Shown in pieces: positions 15,950-24,176 of a DNA stretch of 32,191 nt. The translations under genes were made by a program, and so were the position numbers. Each line of letters opens with the position of its first letter. The first letter of the stretch is position 1. The notes under the pieces are model-generated. The model saw only the letters and a program-made list of their open reading frames with translations, made no database searches and was not told the DNA's origin. Source of the DNA: Alphaproteobacteria bacterium (GTDB lineage: Bacteria > Pseudomonadota > Alphaproteobacteria > UBA8366 > Aestuariispiraceae); the NCBI GenBank assembly GCA_029212835.1, contig JARGPE010000013.1, positions 1-32,191 of the forward strand. The letters run 5' to 3'.

Positions 15950-16984
15950 TTAGCTGAAGGCAGGCATCACGTCATCGATGAAGCGGGACAGGGAAGCGCG
16001 TTTCCGCTCCGCCGTCATGCCACTGTCGATCCAGAATGAAAATTCATCATAGCCCAGATCCTCAATGCGTTTCAGGCGGTCAATCACCTCCTGAGCCGTC
16101 CCCATGGTCAGGTCGCGGCGCATGTTTTCTGGGGCCATCATGGCATTGCCTGCAATTTCAGACTCTTCCAGTGTTTGGATCAAGCCTTGAGAGACAGGAC
16201 GCTTGTTCTGAAACCAGGCACCGAAGTAACAATAGAAGCGACTGAAAATGTTGGCAGCTTCTTGGGCATCGTCCTCGTCGGCCGCAACATAGGTATGGTG
16301 CAGCAGCATGACTTTGGGTCTGGGGCCGGTATGGCTGGCGCAGGCCGCATTGAACCGCTGCATCAGGCTTTCGATTTCGTCTGATCCCTGCCACAGCGGC
16401 GTCACTTGCACATTAAAGCCATTATGCACGGCGAATTCATGGCTGTTGGGATCACGGGCGGCAACCCAGATGGGTGGGCCATTGGCTTGTTTGGGTTTTG
16501 GAGAGGCCGTCGTGCTGGGGAATTGAAAGAATTCCCCCTCATGGGCGCAATCCCCCGCCCAGAGTTTCGGCAACAGAGGTGCGATTTCCCGCAACCGCTG
16601 GCCCGCCTGCCAAGCGTCCAGGCCGGGATGCAGGCGTTCATATTCATAACTATAGGCACCGCGCGCAATCCCCAGCTCCAGCCGCCCCCCGGTGACCAGA
16701 TCGGTCATTGCGGCTTCTCCCGCCAGTTTGATCGGGTGCCAGAAGGGGGCAACCACTGTGCCGGTTCCCAGGCGCAGGTTCTTTGTATGACGCGCGACAT
16801 CGGTCAGGGTGATGAAGGGGTTGGGCGCGATGGTGAACTCCATCCCGTGATGCTCCCCGGTCCAGACCGCGCGCATTCCGCCCTCGTCGGCCATCTGACA
16901 CAGATCCAGGAATTCCTGATACAGAACATCATGGGGTTGGTCCGCGTTCAGCCGTTCCATATGGGCAAATAGTGAAAATTCCAT
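15950..16984 (-). CDS. tgnB: Luciferase-like FMNH2-dependent monooxygenase, probable trigonelline oxygenase component
   Basis: A 344-residue TIM-barrel enzyme of the bacterial luciferase-like family, which uses reduced FMN supplied by a partner and O2. Visible family landmarks are the N-terminal strand MEFSLFAHMER, WTGEHHGMEFT (about 41-51), LRLGTGTVVAPFWHP and GRLELGIARGAY. The C-terminal EFSFWIDSGM also matches, from memory, the TgnB oxygenase that cleaves the C5-C6 bond of N-methylnicotinate. The flavin reductase gene lies 2 bp upstream in the same operon, which is the expected two-component pairing. The start has GAGGAAG upstream. The enzyme class is certain; substrate identity as trigonelline rests on remembered similarity and gene neighbours. 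Confidence 0.85.
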   Translation of the reverse strand: MEFSLFAHMERLNADQPHDVLYQEFLDLCQMADEGGMRAVWTGEHHGMEFTIAPNPFITLTDVARHTKNLRLGTGTVVAPFWHPIKLAGEAAMTDLVTGGRLELGIARGAYSYEYERLHPGLDAWQAGQRLREIAPLLPKLWAGDCAHEGEFFQFPSTTASPKPKQANGPPIWVAARDPNSHEFAVHNGFNVQVTPLWQGSDEIESLMQRFNAACASHTGPRPKVMLLHHTYVAADEDDAQEAANIFSRFYCYFGAWFQNKRPVSQGLIQTLEESEIAGNAMMAPENMRRDLTMGTAQEVIDRLKRIEDLGYDEFSFWIDSGMTAERKRASLSRFIDDVMPAFS

Positions 16985-16986
16985 AC

Positions 16987-17919
16987 TTAACTTCCTCTTT
17001 GGACGGGGTGAACAGGATGCAGGTCGCCGTATTCGTCATCACCGACATACAAACCGAATTGTTGGTTCTGACTTTCCAGAATGTATCGTTCGATGATGGT
17101 TCGCTCCGCCAATGGCCCGGAAAGCGAGTCGGGCACACTTTCCAACGGCATGAAGCGGCCCAGATTCGCTACCTCTAAGGAGGGGGCTAGGGCGCGATAG
17201 AAGGTGTAGCTGCGATCGGCCTTTGTATCGGTATAGATTGAATAGACGGCACCGATTTCGATGCCTGTTCCATCTAGGGCGTGGGTCAGGGTATCCAGGG
17301 CGCTTGTGCGCGCCGGGACCCGAAAATGAGGTAAACGTAGGCCGGTTTCTGTGGGTGTCAGTAGAAGCTGATCTCCATATGAAATAATGCCGCCAACGAA
17401 GCGCTTCTCCATTTCTGTTGCGACACCTGTCTGTGCCTTGTGCTCCAGGCTGCGGCTGAAATATCCACCGCTGGCATAACCCAGGCCCGGCTTGTCATTG
17501 GTGTCGAAATTCAGAACTTCCCCGATCAGAATATCGTGGTCGCCTGCTTCCACACGCTCGTGAACTCGACAGGAGAACTGTGCGGTTGCGCCCTCAATCA
17601 AGGGGCTGCCCCAATCATCCCTTGTCCAGTTCACTTGACCGAACCGATCTTCTGTCCGACCGGCAAACAGGGTGGAGATTGCAGATTGATCATCGGCCAG
17701 AATGTTTACGGCAAATTGGGTGCAGGTATGAAATAGGTCATAACTACTCAAACGTTTTGCGGGACAGACCAGCAACAAGGGTGGGTCCAGAGAGACCGAG
17801 GTGAAGGAATTTGCCGTGAAACCGACAGGAACGGAGTCCGGGCTCATCATGGTCACGACGGTCACACCGGTCATATAACTGCCAAAGGCGTTGCGCAGGG
17901 CGATTGGATCCAGCGTCAT
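16987..17919 (-). CDS. tgnA: Flavin reductase with C-terminal Nudix-like extension (TgnA-like)
   Basis: A 310-residue protein. Residues about 1-160 form a flavin-reductase-like FMN-binding domain: FGSYMTGVTVVT, GFTANSFTSVSLDPP, FAVNILADDQ and the conserved GDHDILIGEV (about 126-135). It would supply reduced FMN, using NAD(P)H, to the oxygenase encoded 2 bp downstream. Residues about 173-275 are an additional domain (FVGGIISYGDQLLLTPTE...RLPHFRVP). Its strand pattern recalls a Nudix fold, but no GX5EX7REUXEEXGU box is seen, so it is probably a non-hydrolytic binding module. GGGAGG lies before the ATG, inside the end of the hydrolase gene. The tgnA label is inferred from the operon set. Confidence 0.82.
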   Translation of the reverse strand: MTLDPIALRNAFGSYMTGVTVVTMMSPDSVPVGFTANSFTSVSLDPPLLLVCPAKRLSSYDLFHTCTQFAVNILADDQSAISTLFAGRTEDRFGQVNWTRDDWGSPLIEGATAQFSCRVHERVEAGDHDILIGEVLNFDTNDKPGLGYASGGYFSRSLEHKAQTGVATEMEKRFVGGIISYGDQLLLTPTETGLRLPHFRVPARTSALDTLTHALDGTGIEIGAVYSIYTDTKADRSYTFYRALAPSLEVANLGRFMPLESVPDSLSGPLAERTIIERYILESQNQQFGLYVGDDEYGDLHPVHPVQRGS

Positions 17920-17920
17920 A

Positions 17921-18742
17921 TCAGACCTCCCCCTCTGCCATCGCGAAAAATTCTGCCAGGATATTGGTGATCATCTTGGCATGGGTCATCGGAGCCATAT
18001 GGGCGGCGTCCTCAATGATATGGGCGCTCCCCTTTGGAATGATCCGGGCCAGAGCTTTTGACATTTCCGGTGTTGAATTGGGATCGCCAGCGGCGGTTAG
18101 GAGCAGCGCTGGACAGGCAATCTTTTCCAATGCCGCATCGTCTGGACCATCCGAATAGGCAAAGGCATTATAGGCTGCCGCATATCCCGGCAGGGATCCA
18201 TTCACTAACCAGTCATAGCAGGCATCATTGGCGGCTTTATTGGCCGGACTTGGTGGATTGCCAAACCAGCGTGTCAGGGTTGGTTGTGGATCAGCATCCC
18301 GACCGGACTGTGCCTGGGTCAATGAATTTGCGCGGGCGCGGACCGCCTGGGCGGAGTCCGGACTGCGGCGATAGATACTGTTCAGCGCCGCGACCGCATG
18401 GATTTTTTCCCGATAGCGTGCCGCGAGGTCCAGGGAAATCAGCGCCCCCAGGGAATGTCCGGCGATAGAGACGGGTCCAGGAATATCCTGCAGGCTGGCT
18501 GCGATCTGATCGGTATAGTCGGTCACTGTCGGGTTAGCCTTGTCGAGCAAGGGGCTGTCGCCATGCCCAGGCAAATCAAGGGCATAGACGTTGTGCCGTG
18601 TAGCAAGCCCCGGCAGAATACCGCCCCAGCTTTCGGCACGCAGGCCAACGCCATGGATCAGGACTACAGCGGGTCCCGATCCACGCTGGTGCCAGGCCAG
18701 GCCGGAGCTACTGTTAGACCGCGGCAGGGTTGTCCAGGTCAT
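17921..18742 (-). CDS. Alpha/beta hydrolase (TgnD-like candidate)
   Basis: A 273-residue alpha/beta-hydrolase-fold enzyme. The oxyanion-hole segment LIHGVGLRAESW is followed by LDLPGHGDS and the nucleophile elbow AGHSLGAL (S97). The acid D220 (LLLTAAGDPN) and the base H248 (IEDAAHMAP) complete the triad. There is no signal peptide, so it is cytoplasmic. It overlaps the DUF1185 gene by 29 bp and is separated from the flavin reductase by 1 bp. In the trigonelline pathway a hydrolase (TgnD) splits (N-methylformamido)methylene succinate into formate, methylamine, CO2 and succinate semialdehyde; this gene is placed to do that. The class is certain, the substrate inferred. Confidence 0.87.
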   Translation of the reverse strand: MTWTTLPRSNSSSGLAWHQRGSGPAVVLIHGVGLRAESWGGILPGLATRHNVYALDLPGHGDSPLLDKANPTVTDYTDQIAASLQDIPGPVSIAGHSLGALISLDLAARYREKIHAVAALNSIYRRSPDSAQAVRARANSLTQAQSGRDADPQPTLTRWFGNPPSPANKAANDACYDWLVNGSLPGYAAAYNAFAYSDGPDDAALEKIACPALLLTAAGDPNSTPEMSKALARIIPKGSAHIIEDAAHMAPMTHAKMITNILAEFFAMAEGEV

Positions 18743-19313
18743 GTCCCAGATCCTTTAGGTCCTGATAGCGATCGCCAATGCGATGATGAGGCCGTCCCCC
18801 ACTGGCACCGCCCAGCACGACGACAATCTCGTCGGCGCGCGGCGCATCGGGGATGGCAAATTGGATGGTCATATAATGGGACCGGCGGCCCGCATCATTC
18901 TTATCCATCAAGGGCACACTGATCGGGGCATTCGCACCGCCCCTGGTATTGGTGAAAGACAAATAGGATTTAGCGGCAACCGCCTCGCGGTAGTGATTGC
19001 CAAAGCGCAATGTGTGGATCAGACCCGATGCATGCTCAATCTCTCCATCTAGGCCGACGACAGCAGCCTTGCCATAAGCTTCAATTGCCTCACCGCCGCC
19101 TGCCATTGCCAGAATACGCTCAGTCAGCATGGCTCCTAAAACCGGTCCATAGGCTTGGATTTCTGGTTTTAGATCTTCGACGAAGCGTCCAGCCCAGGGA
19201 TTGCGTACAACAGCGGCGACTGCGAACAGACGCCAGGGTGTCTCTATCGACTTGAATCCCTCAATCAGCGTTTCTTCTTCAAAGGTCACAATTTTGCGAA
19301 TTTCCGGCTTCAT
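18714..19313 (-). CDS. DUF1185 / AA_synth family protein
   Basis: A 199-residue soluble protein of the PF06684 family (called amino acid synthesis, although no activity is firmly proved). Recognisable stretches are RKIVTFEEETLIEGFK near the N-terminus, VVRNPWAGRFVEDL, GKAAVVGLDGEIEHASGLIHTLRFGNHYR and the C-terminal ADEIVVVLGGASGGRPHHRIGD. The start at 19313 has AAGGA 8 nt upstream; the extension to 19361 is unlike the family. It is the first gene of the operon. The Acinetobacter trigonelline pathway needs a conserved hypothetical protein that assists succinate-semialdehyde oxidation; this protein could be that partner, but I cannot confirm that it is the same family. Confidence 0.82.
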   Translation of the reverse strand: MKPEIRKIVTFEEETLIEGFKSIETPWRLFAVAAVVRNPWAGRFVEDLKPEIQAYGPVLGAMLTERILAMAGGGEAIEAYGKAAVVGLDGEIEHASGLIHTLRFGNHYREAVAAKSYLSFTNTRGGANAPISVPLMDKNDAGRRSHYMTIQFAIPDAPRADEIVVVLGGASGGRPHHRIGDRYQDLKDLGHDLDNPAAV

Positions 19314-19365
19314 CCTATCCATCCTTATATTTGTTAAGGGGGAGTGTCGGACTGGGTGCAAAAAT

Positions 19366-19395
19366 TGACAAATGATGCTTTTGACGTCATTGTCA
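19366..19395. promoter_or_regulatory. Putative LysR-regulator binding site in the divergent promoter
   Basis: TGACAAATGA (19366-19375) faces TCATTGTCA (19387-19395) as an inverted repeat with one extra base in the left arm. It lies in the 112-bp gap between the catabolic operon and its divergent LysR gene, the usual place for a LysR recognition site. Core promoter elements are not clear. Confidence 0.45.
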
Positions 19396-19425
19396 TTATT
19401 ATTACTAATGGCTGAGTTGATGCTT

Positions 19426-20352
19426 ATGGCGCGCGCATTGCCTCCTGTGGCTTGGTTCCGAGCGTTTGAAAGCGCCGCGCGGCATTTGAGCTTTACGGCG
19501 GCTGCGGAAGAATTAGGCCTGACTCAGTCCGCCATCAGTCAGAATGTGCGGTCTCTGGAACTGCGATTTTCCACAATCCTGTTTGAACGCAAGCCACGTG
19601 GATTGGCACTGACCGATGCGGGGCGGCGGCTTCTACCAGATGTGACGGCAGCCATGGGCAGCCTGAGCAATGCAGCGGGTATTTTTGAACGGGCATCAGA
19701 CTCTGGGCTGTTGACGGTCGCAGCCAGTGTCAGTTTCGCACAATGGTATTTTGTACCCGGATTGTCGCGTTTGATGGATGCGAATCCCACCCTGTCACTG
19801 CGTGTCATCACGACGGTTTGGCCGGACGAATTCAGCCGGTCTTCAGCGGATGTGGAACTGCGGTTCGGGACAGAGTCTCATATGGGCAAGGGGGCGGAAC
19901 ATCTGGGGCCAGATGAGTTGATTGTCGTCGCTGCGCCGGACTTGATGAAACGCGTGGGGCAGCCCTTCCTATCTACTGAGTCACTGCGCCAACAGCGATT
20001 GATCCAGGCCGTTGGGACCAGCGATAACTGGAAACGCTGGGCTCAACATAGTCGCATCGCCTCTCTGCCAGAGCCGGATTTGATGGCAGATTCCCACGGA
20101 CTGGTGATTGACTTTGCGCGGGCGGGATTGGGGGTTGGCGTGACCAGCGCCTTGCTGGCCGCTCCAAGTCTCGCCTCAGGGGACCTGGTCCAGGCTCACG
20201 CCATGACAGCCCCGACCAAGGATGGTTATTTTCTTGCGACGAACCCACTGGCCGATCAGCAGGATGTTGACTTGTTCACAACGTGGCTGAAGGCGGAGAT
20301 CAGCGCTGCGACCACTCAGGCTGACCTGAAAAGACGGGCGGCAGACCCGTAG
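19426..20352 (+). CDS. LysR-family transcriptional regulator (GcvA-like)
   Basis: A 308-residue regulator. The N-terminal winged HTH is clear (MARALPPVAWFRAFESAARHLSF..., then LTQSAISQNVRSLE, about 30-43). The PRGLALTDAGRRLLP linker leads to a two-lobed effector domain, in which VELRFG and VIDFARAGLGVGVTSALLA are typical of the GcvA/AmpR-like subgroup. I chose ATG 19426 because MARALPP is the usual subgroup start; the extra 18 residues from 19372 are a hydrophobic non-family tail spanning the operator-like repeat. It is transcribed divergently from the five-gene operon and is its probable regulator, sensing a pathway compound. Confidence 0.88.
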   Translation: MARALPPVAWFRAFESAARHLSFTAAAEELGLTQSAISQNVRSLELRFSTILFERKPRGLALTDAGRRLLPDVTAAMGSLSNAAGIFERASDSGLLTVAASVSFAQWYFVPGLSRLMDANPTLSLRVITTVWPDEFSRSSADVELRFGTESHMGKGAEHLGPDELIVVAAPDLMKRVGQPFLSTESLRQQRLIQAVGTSDNWKRWAQHSRIASLPEPDLMADSHGLVIDFARAGLGVGVTSALLAAPSLASGDLVQAHAMTAPTKDGYFLATNPLADQQDVDLFTTWLKAEISAATTQADLKRRAADP

Positions 20353-20447
20353 AATTAGATTCTGGCATTTTCCCGTAGGTACACACAAATTGCGTATGCA
20401 GTTCTGATGACTTTATTGCGCACTAAGTTATTGTTATTATGAAAAAA

Positions 20448-20524
20448 TGGTGTCCCCGACAGGAATCGAACCTGTGGCCTCAGGATTAGGAATCCTGCGC
20501 TCTATCCTACTGAGCTACGAGGAC
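20448..20524 (-). tRNA. tRNA-Arg (anticodon CCT)
   Basis: A full 77-nt cloverleaf on the minus strand. The acceptor stem GTCCTCG pairs with CGGGGAC, the D-arm is GCTC...GAGC, and the anticodon arm is CAGGA-TTCCTAA-TCCTG with CCT at 20490-20488. A 5-nt variable loop and the T-arm ACAGG-TTCGAAT-CCTGT follow. Discriminator A and CCA are genome-encoded, followed by a T6 run (20447-20442) that may terminate the transcript. It reads AGG arginine codons. Confidence 0.97.
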
Positions 20525-20588
20525 ACGCAACCGGGCTATAGCACAGGTAGCTTTGGCTTACCAAGTGTGTGTTTGCCTTAAAGCTGCT

Positions 20589-21035
20589 TTACCATGTGCC
20601 GGTATTTTGCATCGAGCCCCAGGGTTCTTCGACGGCCAGTTTCTCGCCCCGTTGCAGCAATTCGATGGAGATGCCGTCGGGGGAGCGGATGAAGGCCATA
20701 TAGCCGTCGCGGGGTGGGCGGTTGATGGTGACGCCCTGGTGCATCAGACTCTGGCAAGTCTCGTAGATATTATCGACACGGAAAGCGAGATGGCCGAAAT
20801 TGCGACCGCCCTGATAATCCTCCGGGTCCCAGTTATAGGTTAATTCCAGCAAAGGCGCCCTTTCGGCGTCCGCATTGTCCTTATCGTCGGGCGCGCACAG
20901 CATGACCAGCGTGAAGCGGCCTTTTTCGCTTTCCGTGCGGCTGTGTTCCACCATGCCCAGCTTGTTACAATAGAAATCCAGGCTTTCGTCTAAATCAGTG
21001 ACGCGCACCATCGTGTGCAGATATTGAAGTCCCAT
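20589..21035 (-). CDS. gloA: Lactoylglutathione lyase-type VOC protein (glyoxalase I)
   Basis: A 148-residue VOC protein that would convert the methylglyoxal-glutathione hemithioacetal to S-lactoylglutathione. The four metal ligands of glyoxalase I are in place: H7 (YLHTMVRV), E64 (LLELTYNWD), H82 (FGHLAFRV) and E125 (SIELLQRGE). LTYNW and SPDG are family hallmarks. The start at 21035 has AGGAG about 9 nt upstream; the longer frame overlaps the previous gene and is not real. It follows the SpmA/B-like gene by 88 bp on the same strand. A relative acting on another thiol adduct remains possible. Confidence 0.85.
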   Translation of the reverse strand: MGLQYLHTMVRVTDLDESLDFYCNKLGMVEHSRTESEKGRFTLVMLCAPDDKDNADAERAPLLELTYNWDPEDYQGGRNFGHLAFRVDNIYETCQSLMHQGVTINRPPRDGYMAFIRSPDGISIELLQRGEKLAVEEPWGSMQNTGTW

Positions 21036-21123
21036 GAGCCGGAAGCTCCTCTTGTCTGAGTGAATGTCTGCCTCACTAGGTAGCGGTGAGATCCCTTCAG
21101 GACAACCCCACGACGCGGGATTC

Positions 21124-22434
21124 CTATTGCAAGTGACCAAACAACAACAGGCAGGCCCCCACGGCTGCGGCGATACCGGCGGCATCAGCAGCCAAGGCGG
21201 CGAACAGGGCGTGTCGGACGCGGCGAATCTGGACTGCCCCGAAATAAACCGCCAGGACATAGAATGTCGTTTCCGTTGAGCCCTGCAAGGTGGTTACCAG
21301 ATAACCGGTATAACTGTCCGGCCCAATCGTCGGATCGGAGATAATGGCGACCATGATACCATAAGCGCCTGAGCCGCTGAGCGGGCGCATCAGGGCCATG
21401 GGCAATGCTTCTGCAGGCAGGCCAAAGGGGGCGGTGATCAGGCCGATGGGTTCTATCAACAGCGCCATGGCGCCAGACGCCCGGAACATGCCAACCGCCA
21501 CCAGGATTGCGACCAGATAGGGGATGATCTTGATCGCAACGCCAAAGCCGTCTTTCGCACCCTCCACAAAGCTTTCATAGATCGGTACGCCGCGCAGCAT
21601 GCCGAAGCTGAGAAAGGCGATCATCAGGCCGGGAATGATCCAGGGCGCGATGGTGGGGCCAAAAAAGATTGTCAGCGGCACAAATCCAATCAAGGCCAAT
21701 AGCGCCAGAGCGGAGGCCCAAAGCGGATAAGCCTCGCTGGCATCGGCGGGCAGGGCCTCTTGAGACTCGGCTGGTTCATCTGGCTCTGTCCCCTCATCGG
21801 GGGCCGGGGTTTTGAACCGACTCTGCAGCAGCTTGGCGGTTACGATGGCAATCGTGGTGGAACAGATTGTTGCGATCAGGGTAGTGGAAACAATACCAGC
21901 CGGATCGTTGGAGCCAGACGCTGCACGAATTGCAATCACACCGGTCGGCAGCAATGTGACGGAGGATGTGTTGATCGCCAGGAACAGGGCCATGGCATTG
22001 GTCGCTGTTCCTTTATGAGGGTTCAGCCGGTCCAGTTCCTGCATCGCGCGAATGCCAAAGGGGGTGGCCGCATTGCCCAGGCCCAGGGCATTGGCAGAGA
22101 TATTCATGATCATCGCCCCCATGGCTGGGTGGTCGGCGGGCACGTCTGGGAACAGGCGCACCATCAAGGGGCGCAGCAGTTTCGCGATGATGCGCAACAG
22201 GCCGCCTGCCTCCGCCACTTTCATCAACCCTAGGAACAGCGCCATGACGCCGATCAGGCCCAAAGCCAGGGTGACGGAAGATTCCGCCGTGCTGATCATC
22301 GACAGACCCAAATGCTCCATCGGGGCCTTGGCGGCTTCTTCACCTGCGGCCACAATTGGGGTCACCCAGGTCACCTGTTGATAGGCCGCGACCACGAATG
22401 AAATGGCAACCATGGCGAAGAATATATAGTTCAT
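21124..22434 (-). CDS. SpmA-SpmB fused nucleoside-recognition (Gate) domain membrane protein
   Basis: A 436-residue inner-membrane protein joining two halves usually encoded separately as SpmA and SpmB. The first half has [25 protein letters not shown] and [27 protein letters not shown] polar Pro/Glu-rich linker lies at about 215-240. The second half has [40 protein letters not shown] and [17 protein letters not shown]. In Bacillus these proteins serve spore maturation; in non-sporulating proteobacteria the role is unknown, probably small-molecule transport. The start at 22434 has GAGGA about 11 nt upstream. It is divergent from the polytopic membrane gene. Confidence 0.88.
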   Translation of the reverse strand: MNYIFFAMVAISFVVAAYQQVTWVTPIVAAGEEAAKAPMEHLGLSMISTAESSVTLALGLIGVMALFLGLMKVAEAGGLLRIIAKLLRPLMVRLFPDVPADHPAMGAMIMNISANALGLGNAATPFGIRAMQELDRLNPHKGTATNAMALFLAINTSSVTLLPTGVIAIRAASGSNDPAGIVSTTLIATICSTTIAIVTAKLLQSRFKTPAPDEGTEPDEPAESQEALPADASEAYPLWASALALLALIGFVPLTIFFGPTIAPWIIPGLMIAFLSFGMLRGVPIYESFVEGAKDGFGVAIKIIPYLVAILVAVGMFRASGAMALLIEPIGLITAPFGLPAEALPMALMRPLSGSGAYGIMVAIISDPTIGPDSYTGYLVTTLQGSTETTFYVLAVYFGAVQIRRVRHALFAALAADAAGIAAAVGACLLLFGHLQ

Positions 22435-22610
22435 TGACGGCCCATCCTCTGTTTGGATCAGCAGCCAGCGATTCGATGAATTTGTCGAGAGGATCGCAGC
22501 AGTTTGGAGCATGAAGAGGGTGATTTCCCCTTGCATCCTGTGTCCGGTTCACGCTCAATTCGCGCGTCTTTTCCATCCTTTATGATGGGGAATGGAGCGG
22601 AGGGCATTGA

Positions 22611-24044
22611 ATGCGGATCACGAAGACGCTCTGGGGGTTGATTGCACTGCTCGCTTTTTTGGGGCTGGCTTCCACTGCCTATGCTCATACGTCAGAGCGT
22701 GGTTATATTCTGTTGCTGCCGACAGAATATTATCTTTTGGGTGGTACCTTGTCGGTAGCGCTCTCTTTTATGATCCTGTCATTGTCAGAGCCAAGGGCGG
22801 TGATAGAGGCTTTCCGGGGGGGACTAAACCTACCCTGGATTCCGGCTGGGTTGTTTGACACAGTTTTATCGGCGATTGGCTTTCTGTCATTTGCTGGATT
22901 GTTGTATTGCGGTGTCGAGGGCGCGCGTGATCCACTCACAAATCCGCTGCCGATGGTGATCTGGACCATTGGCTGGATCGGGGTGACGGTTGCCCATGCG
23001 GTATTTGGGAATTTCTGGTCAGTGCTCAATCCCTGGCGGTTTCCTGTGCGGCTGGTGCGTCGTTTGGTGGGGGCATCGGCAGAGGGCGTCGGGCCTGTAT
23101 CCCTGCCTAACTGGGCCAAGGGTTGGCCTGCTATCCTACTGTTTATGGGGATTGCCTGGTATGAGCTGGTTTCCCTCTCGCCAGAAGACCCGGATCTTCT
23201 GGCCTTCTGGGTTTTGATTTTTTGGGGAATTGGTTTCATCGGTTGCCTGCTGTTTGGCGAGGCCGTGTGGCTGCGGGCGGGGGAACCGCTTTCCGTGTTG
23301 TTCCGCTATTTATCCTTGCTCGCCCCAATTTCCGTAAAGACAAATCCAGATGGGAGACGCGTGCTGTGCCTTTCGAAGCCAGGCAGTCGGGTGTTGGATT
23401 CAGAACCGGCAAGCCTGGCGATATCGCTGTTTCTGTTGCTCAGCCTCGCCACAGTCAGTTTTGATGGCTTGAGCATGACCTTCTGGTGGTTGGGGTTGAA
23501 CGACATCAATCCTTTAGAATTTCCAGGGCGCTCTGCGGTGACCGGGATTAATTCTGTTGGGTTACTATTGGCCTGGATTACGCTTGCAGCGCTGTATGGC
23601 GCGTCGGTATGGGGTGGGGAATGGCTGCGCGGTGCACGGGATGCTAAACCGGCCTTAGGGTTGATGGTTTTGTCGATCCTGCCCATCGCACTGGCCTATC
23701 ATATCTCCCATTACCTGACGTATTTTTTGGTCAATGCGCAATGGGTACTGATTGCCCTGAATGATCCCCTGGCAACCGGTGCGAATTTATTGGGTCTTCA
23801 GGGATTCCGCGTTACAGCGTCATTTCTCAATTCGCCCGACTCGGTGGAACGGATTTGGCAAATTCAGGTGGCAGCGATCAGCATTGGCCATATCTGGGCC
23901 GTTATTTTGGCCCATGGCCTCAGCAGTCGATTGAGCGGTGGGCGGCCTGCGCGTCATCTGGTGGGGCAAATTCCACTTGGCTTGCTGATGGTGGCCTATA
24001 CGTTGTTTGGCTTGTGGCTTCTGTCCTCCCCAACGGGTGGATAA
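22611..24044 (+). CDS. Uncharacterised polytopic membrane protein with predicted N-terminal histidine
   Basis: A 477-residue protein with a signal peptide ending AYA (23-25) and then a predicted mature N-terminus HTSERG (H26). About ten or more hydrophobic segments follow. Histidines lie within or beside membrane helices: H129 (VTVAHAVFG), H364 and H367 (AYHISHYLTYF), H427 (SIGHIWAVI) and H435 (ILAHG). NPWRFP (140-145) and WGGEWL are other likely conserved points. The layout recalls a poorly known membrane family that databases sometimes label fenitrothion hydrolase; I cannot confirm this and assign no reaction. GAGGG lies 6 nt before the ATG. The ABC importer begins 132 bp downstream on the same strand, so the two may be linked. 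Confidence 0.75.
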   Translation: MRITKTLWGLIALLAFLGLASTAYAHTSERGYILLLPTEYYLLGGTLSVALSFMILSLSEPRAVIEAFRGGLNLPWIPAGLFDTVLSAIGFLSFAGLLYCGVEGARDPLTNPLPMVIWTIGWIGVTVAHAVFGNFWSVLNPWRFPVRLVRRLVGASAEGVGPVSLPNWAKGWPAILLFMGIAWYELVSLSPEDPDLLAFWVLIFWGIGFIGCLLFGEAVWLRAGEPLSVLFRYLSLLAPISVKTNPDGRRVLCLSKPGSRVLDSEPASLAISLFLLLSLATVSFDGLSMTFWWLGLNDINPLEFPGRSAVTGINSVGLLLAWITLAALYGASVWGGEWLRGARDAKPALGLMVLSILPIALAYHISHYLTYFLVNAQWVLIALNDPLATGANLLGLQGFRVTASFLNSPDSVERIWQIQVAAISIGHIWAVILAHGLSSRLSGGRPARHLVGQIPLGLLMVAYTLFGLWLLSSPTGG

Positions 24045-24176
24045 TGGGGGAAAGTTTACGAGAGGCACTAGACACAAATTCATTTGTATGCGTACGATTT
24101 TTCGGGACATGGTTGTTGCGGGCACATCCTCCTGCAAATGGCCATGAAAAACAGGGTCTGAACAGGAGACTTCGTG

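Noticed and set aside
24074-24087. Small palindrome ACAAAT-TC-ATTTGT upstream of the receptor gene.
   Set aside because: The arms are only 6 bp and expected by chance in AT-rich sequence; there is no second copy or promoter phasing to support an operator.
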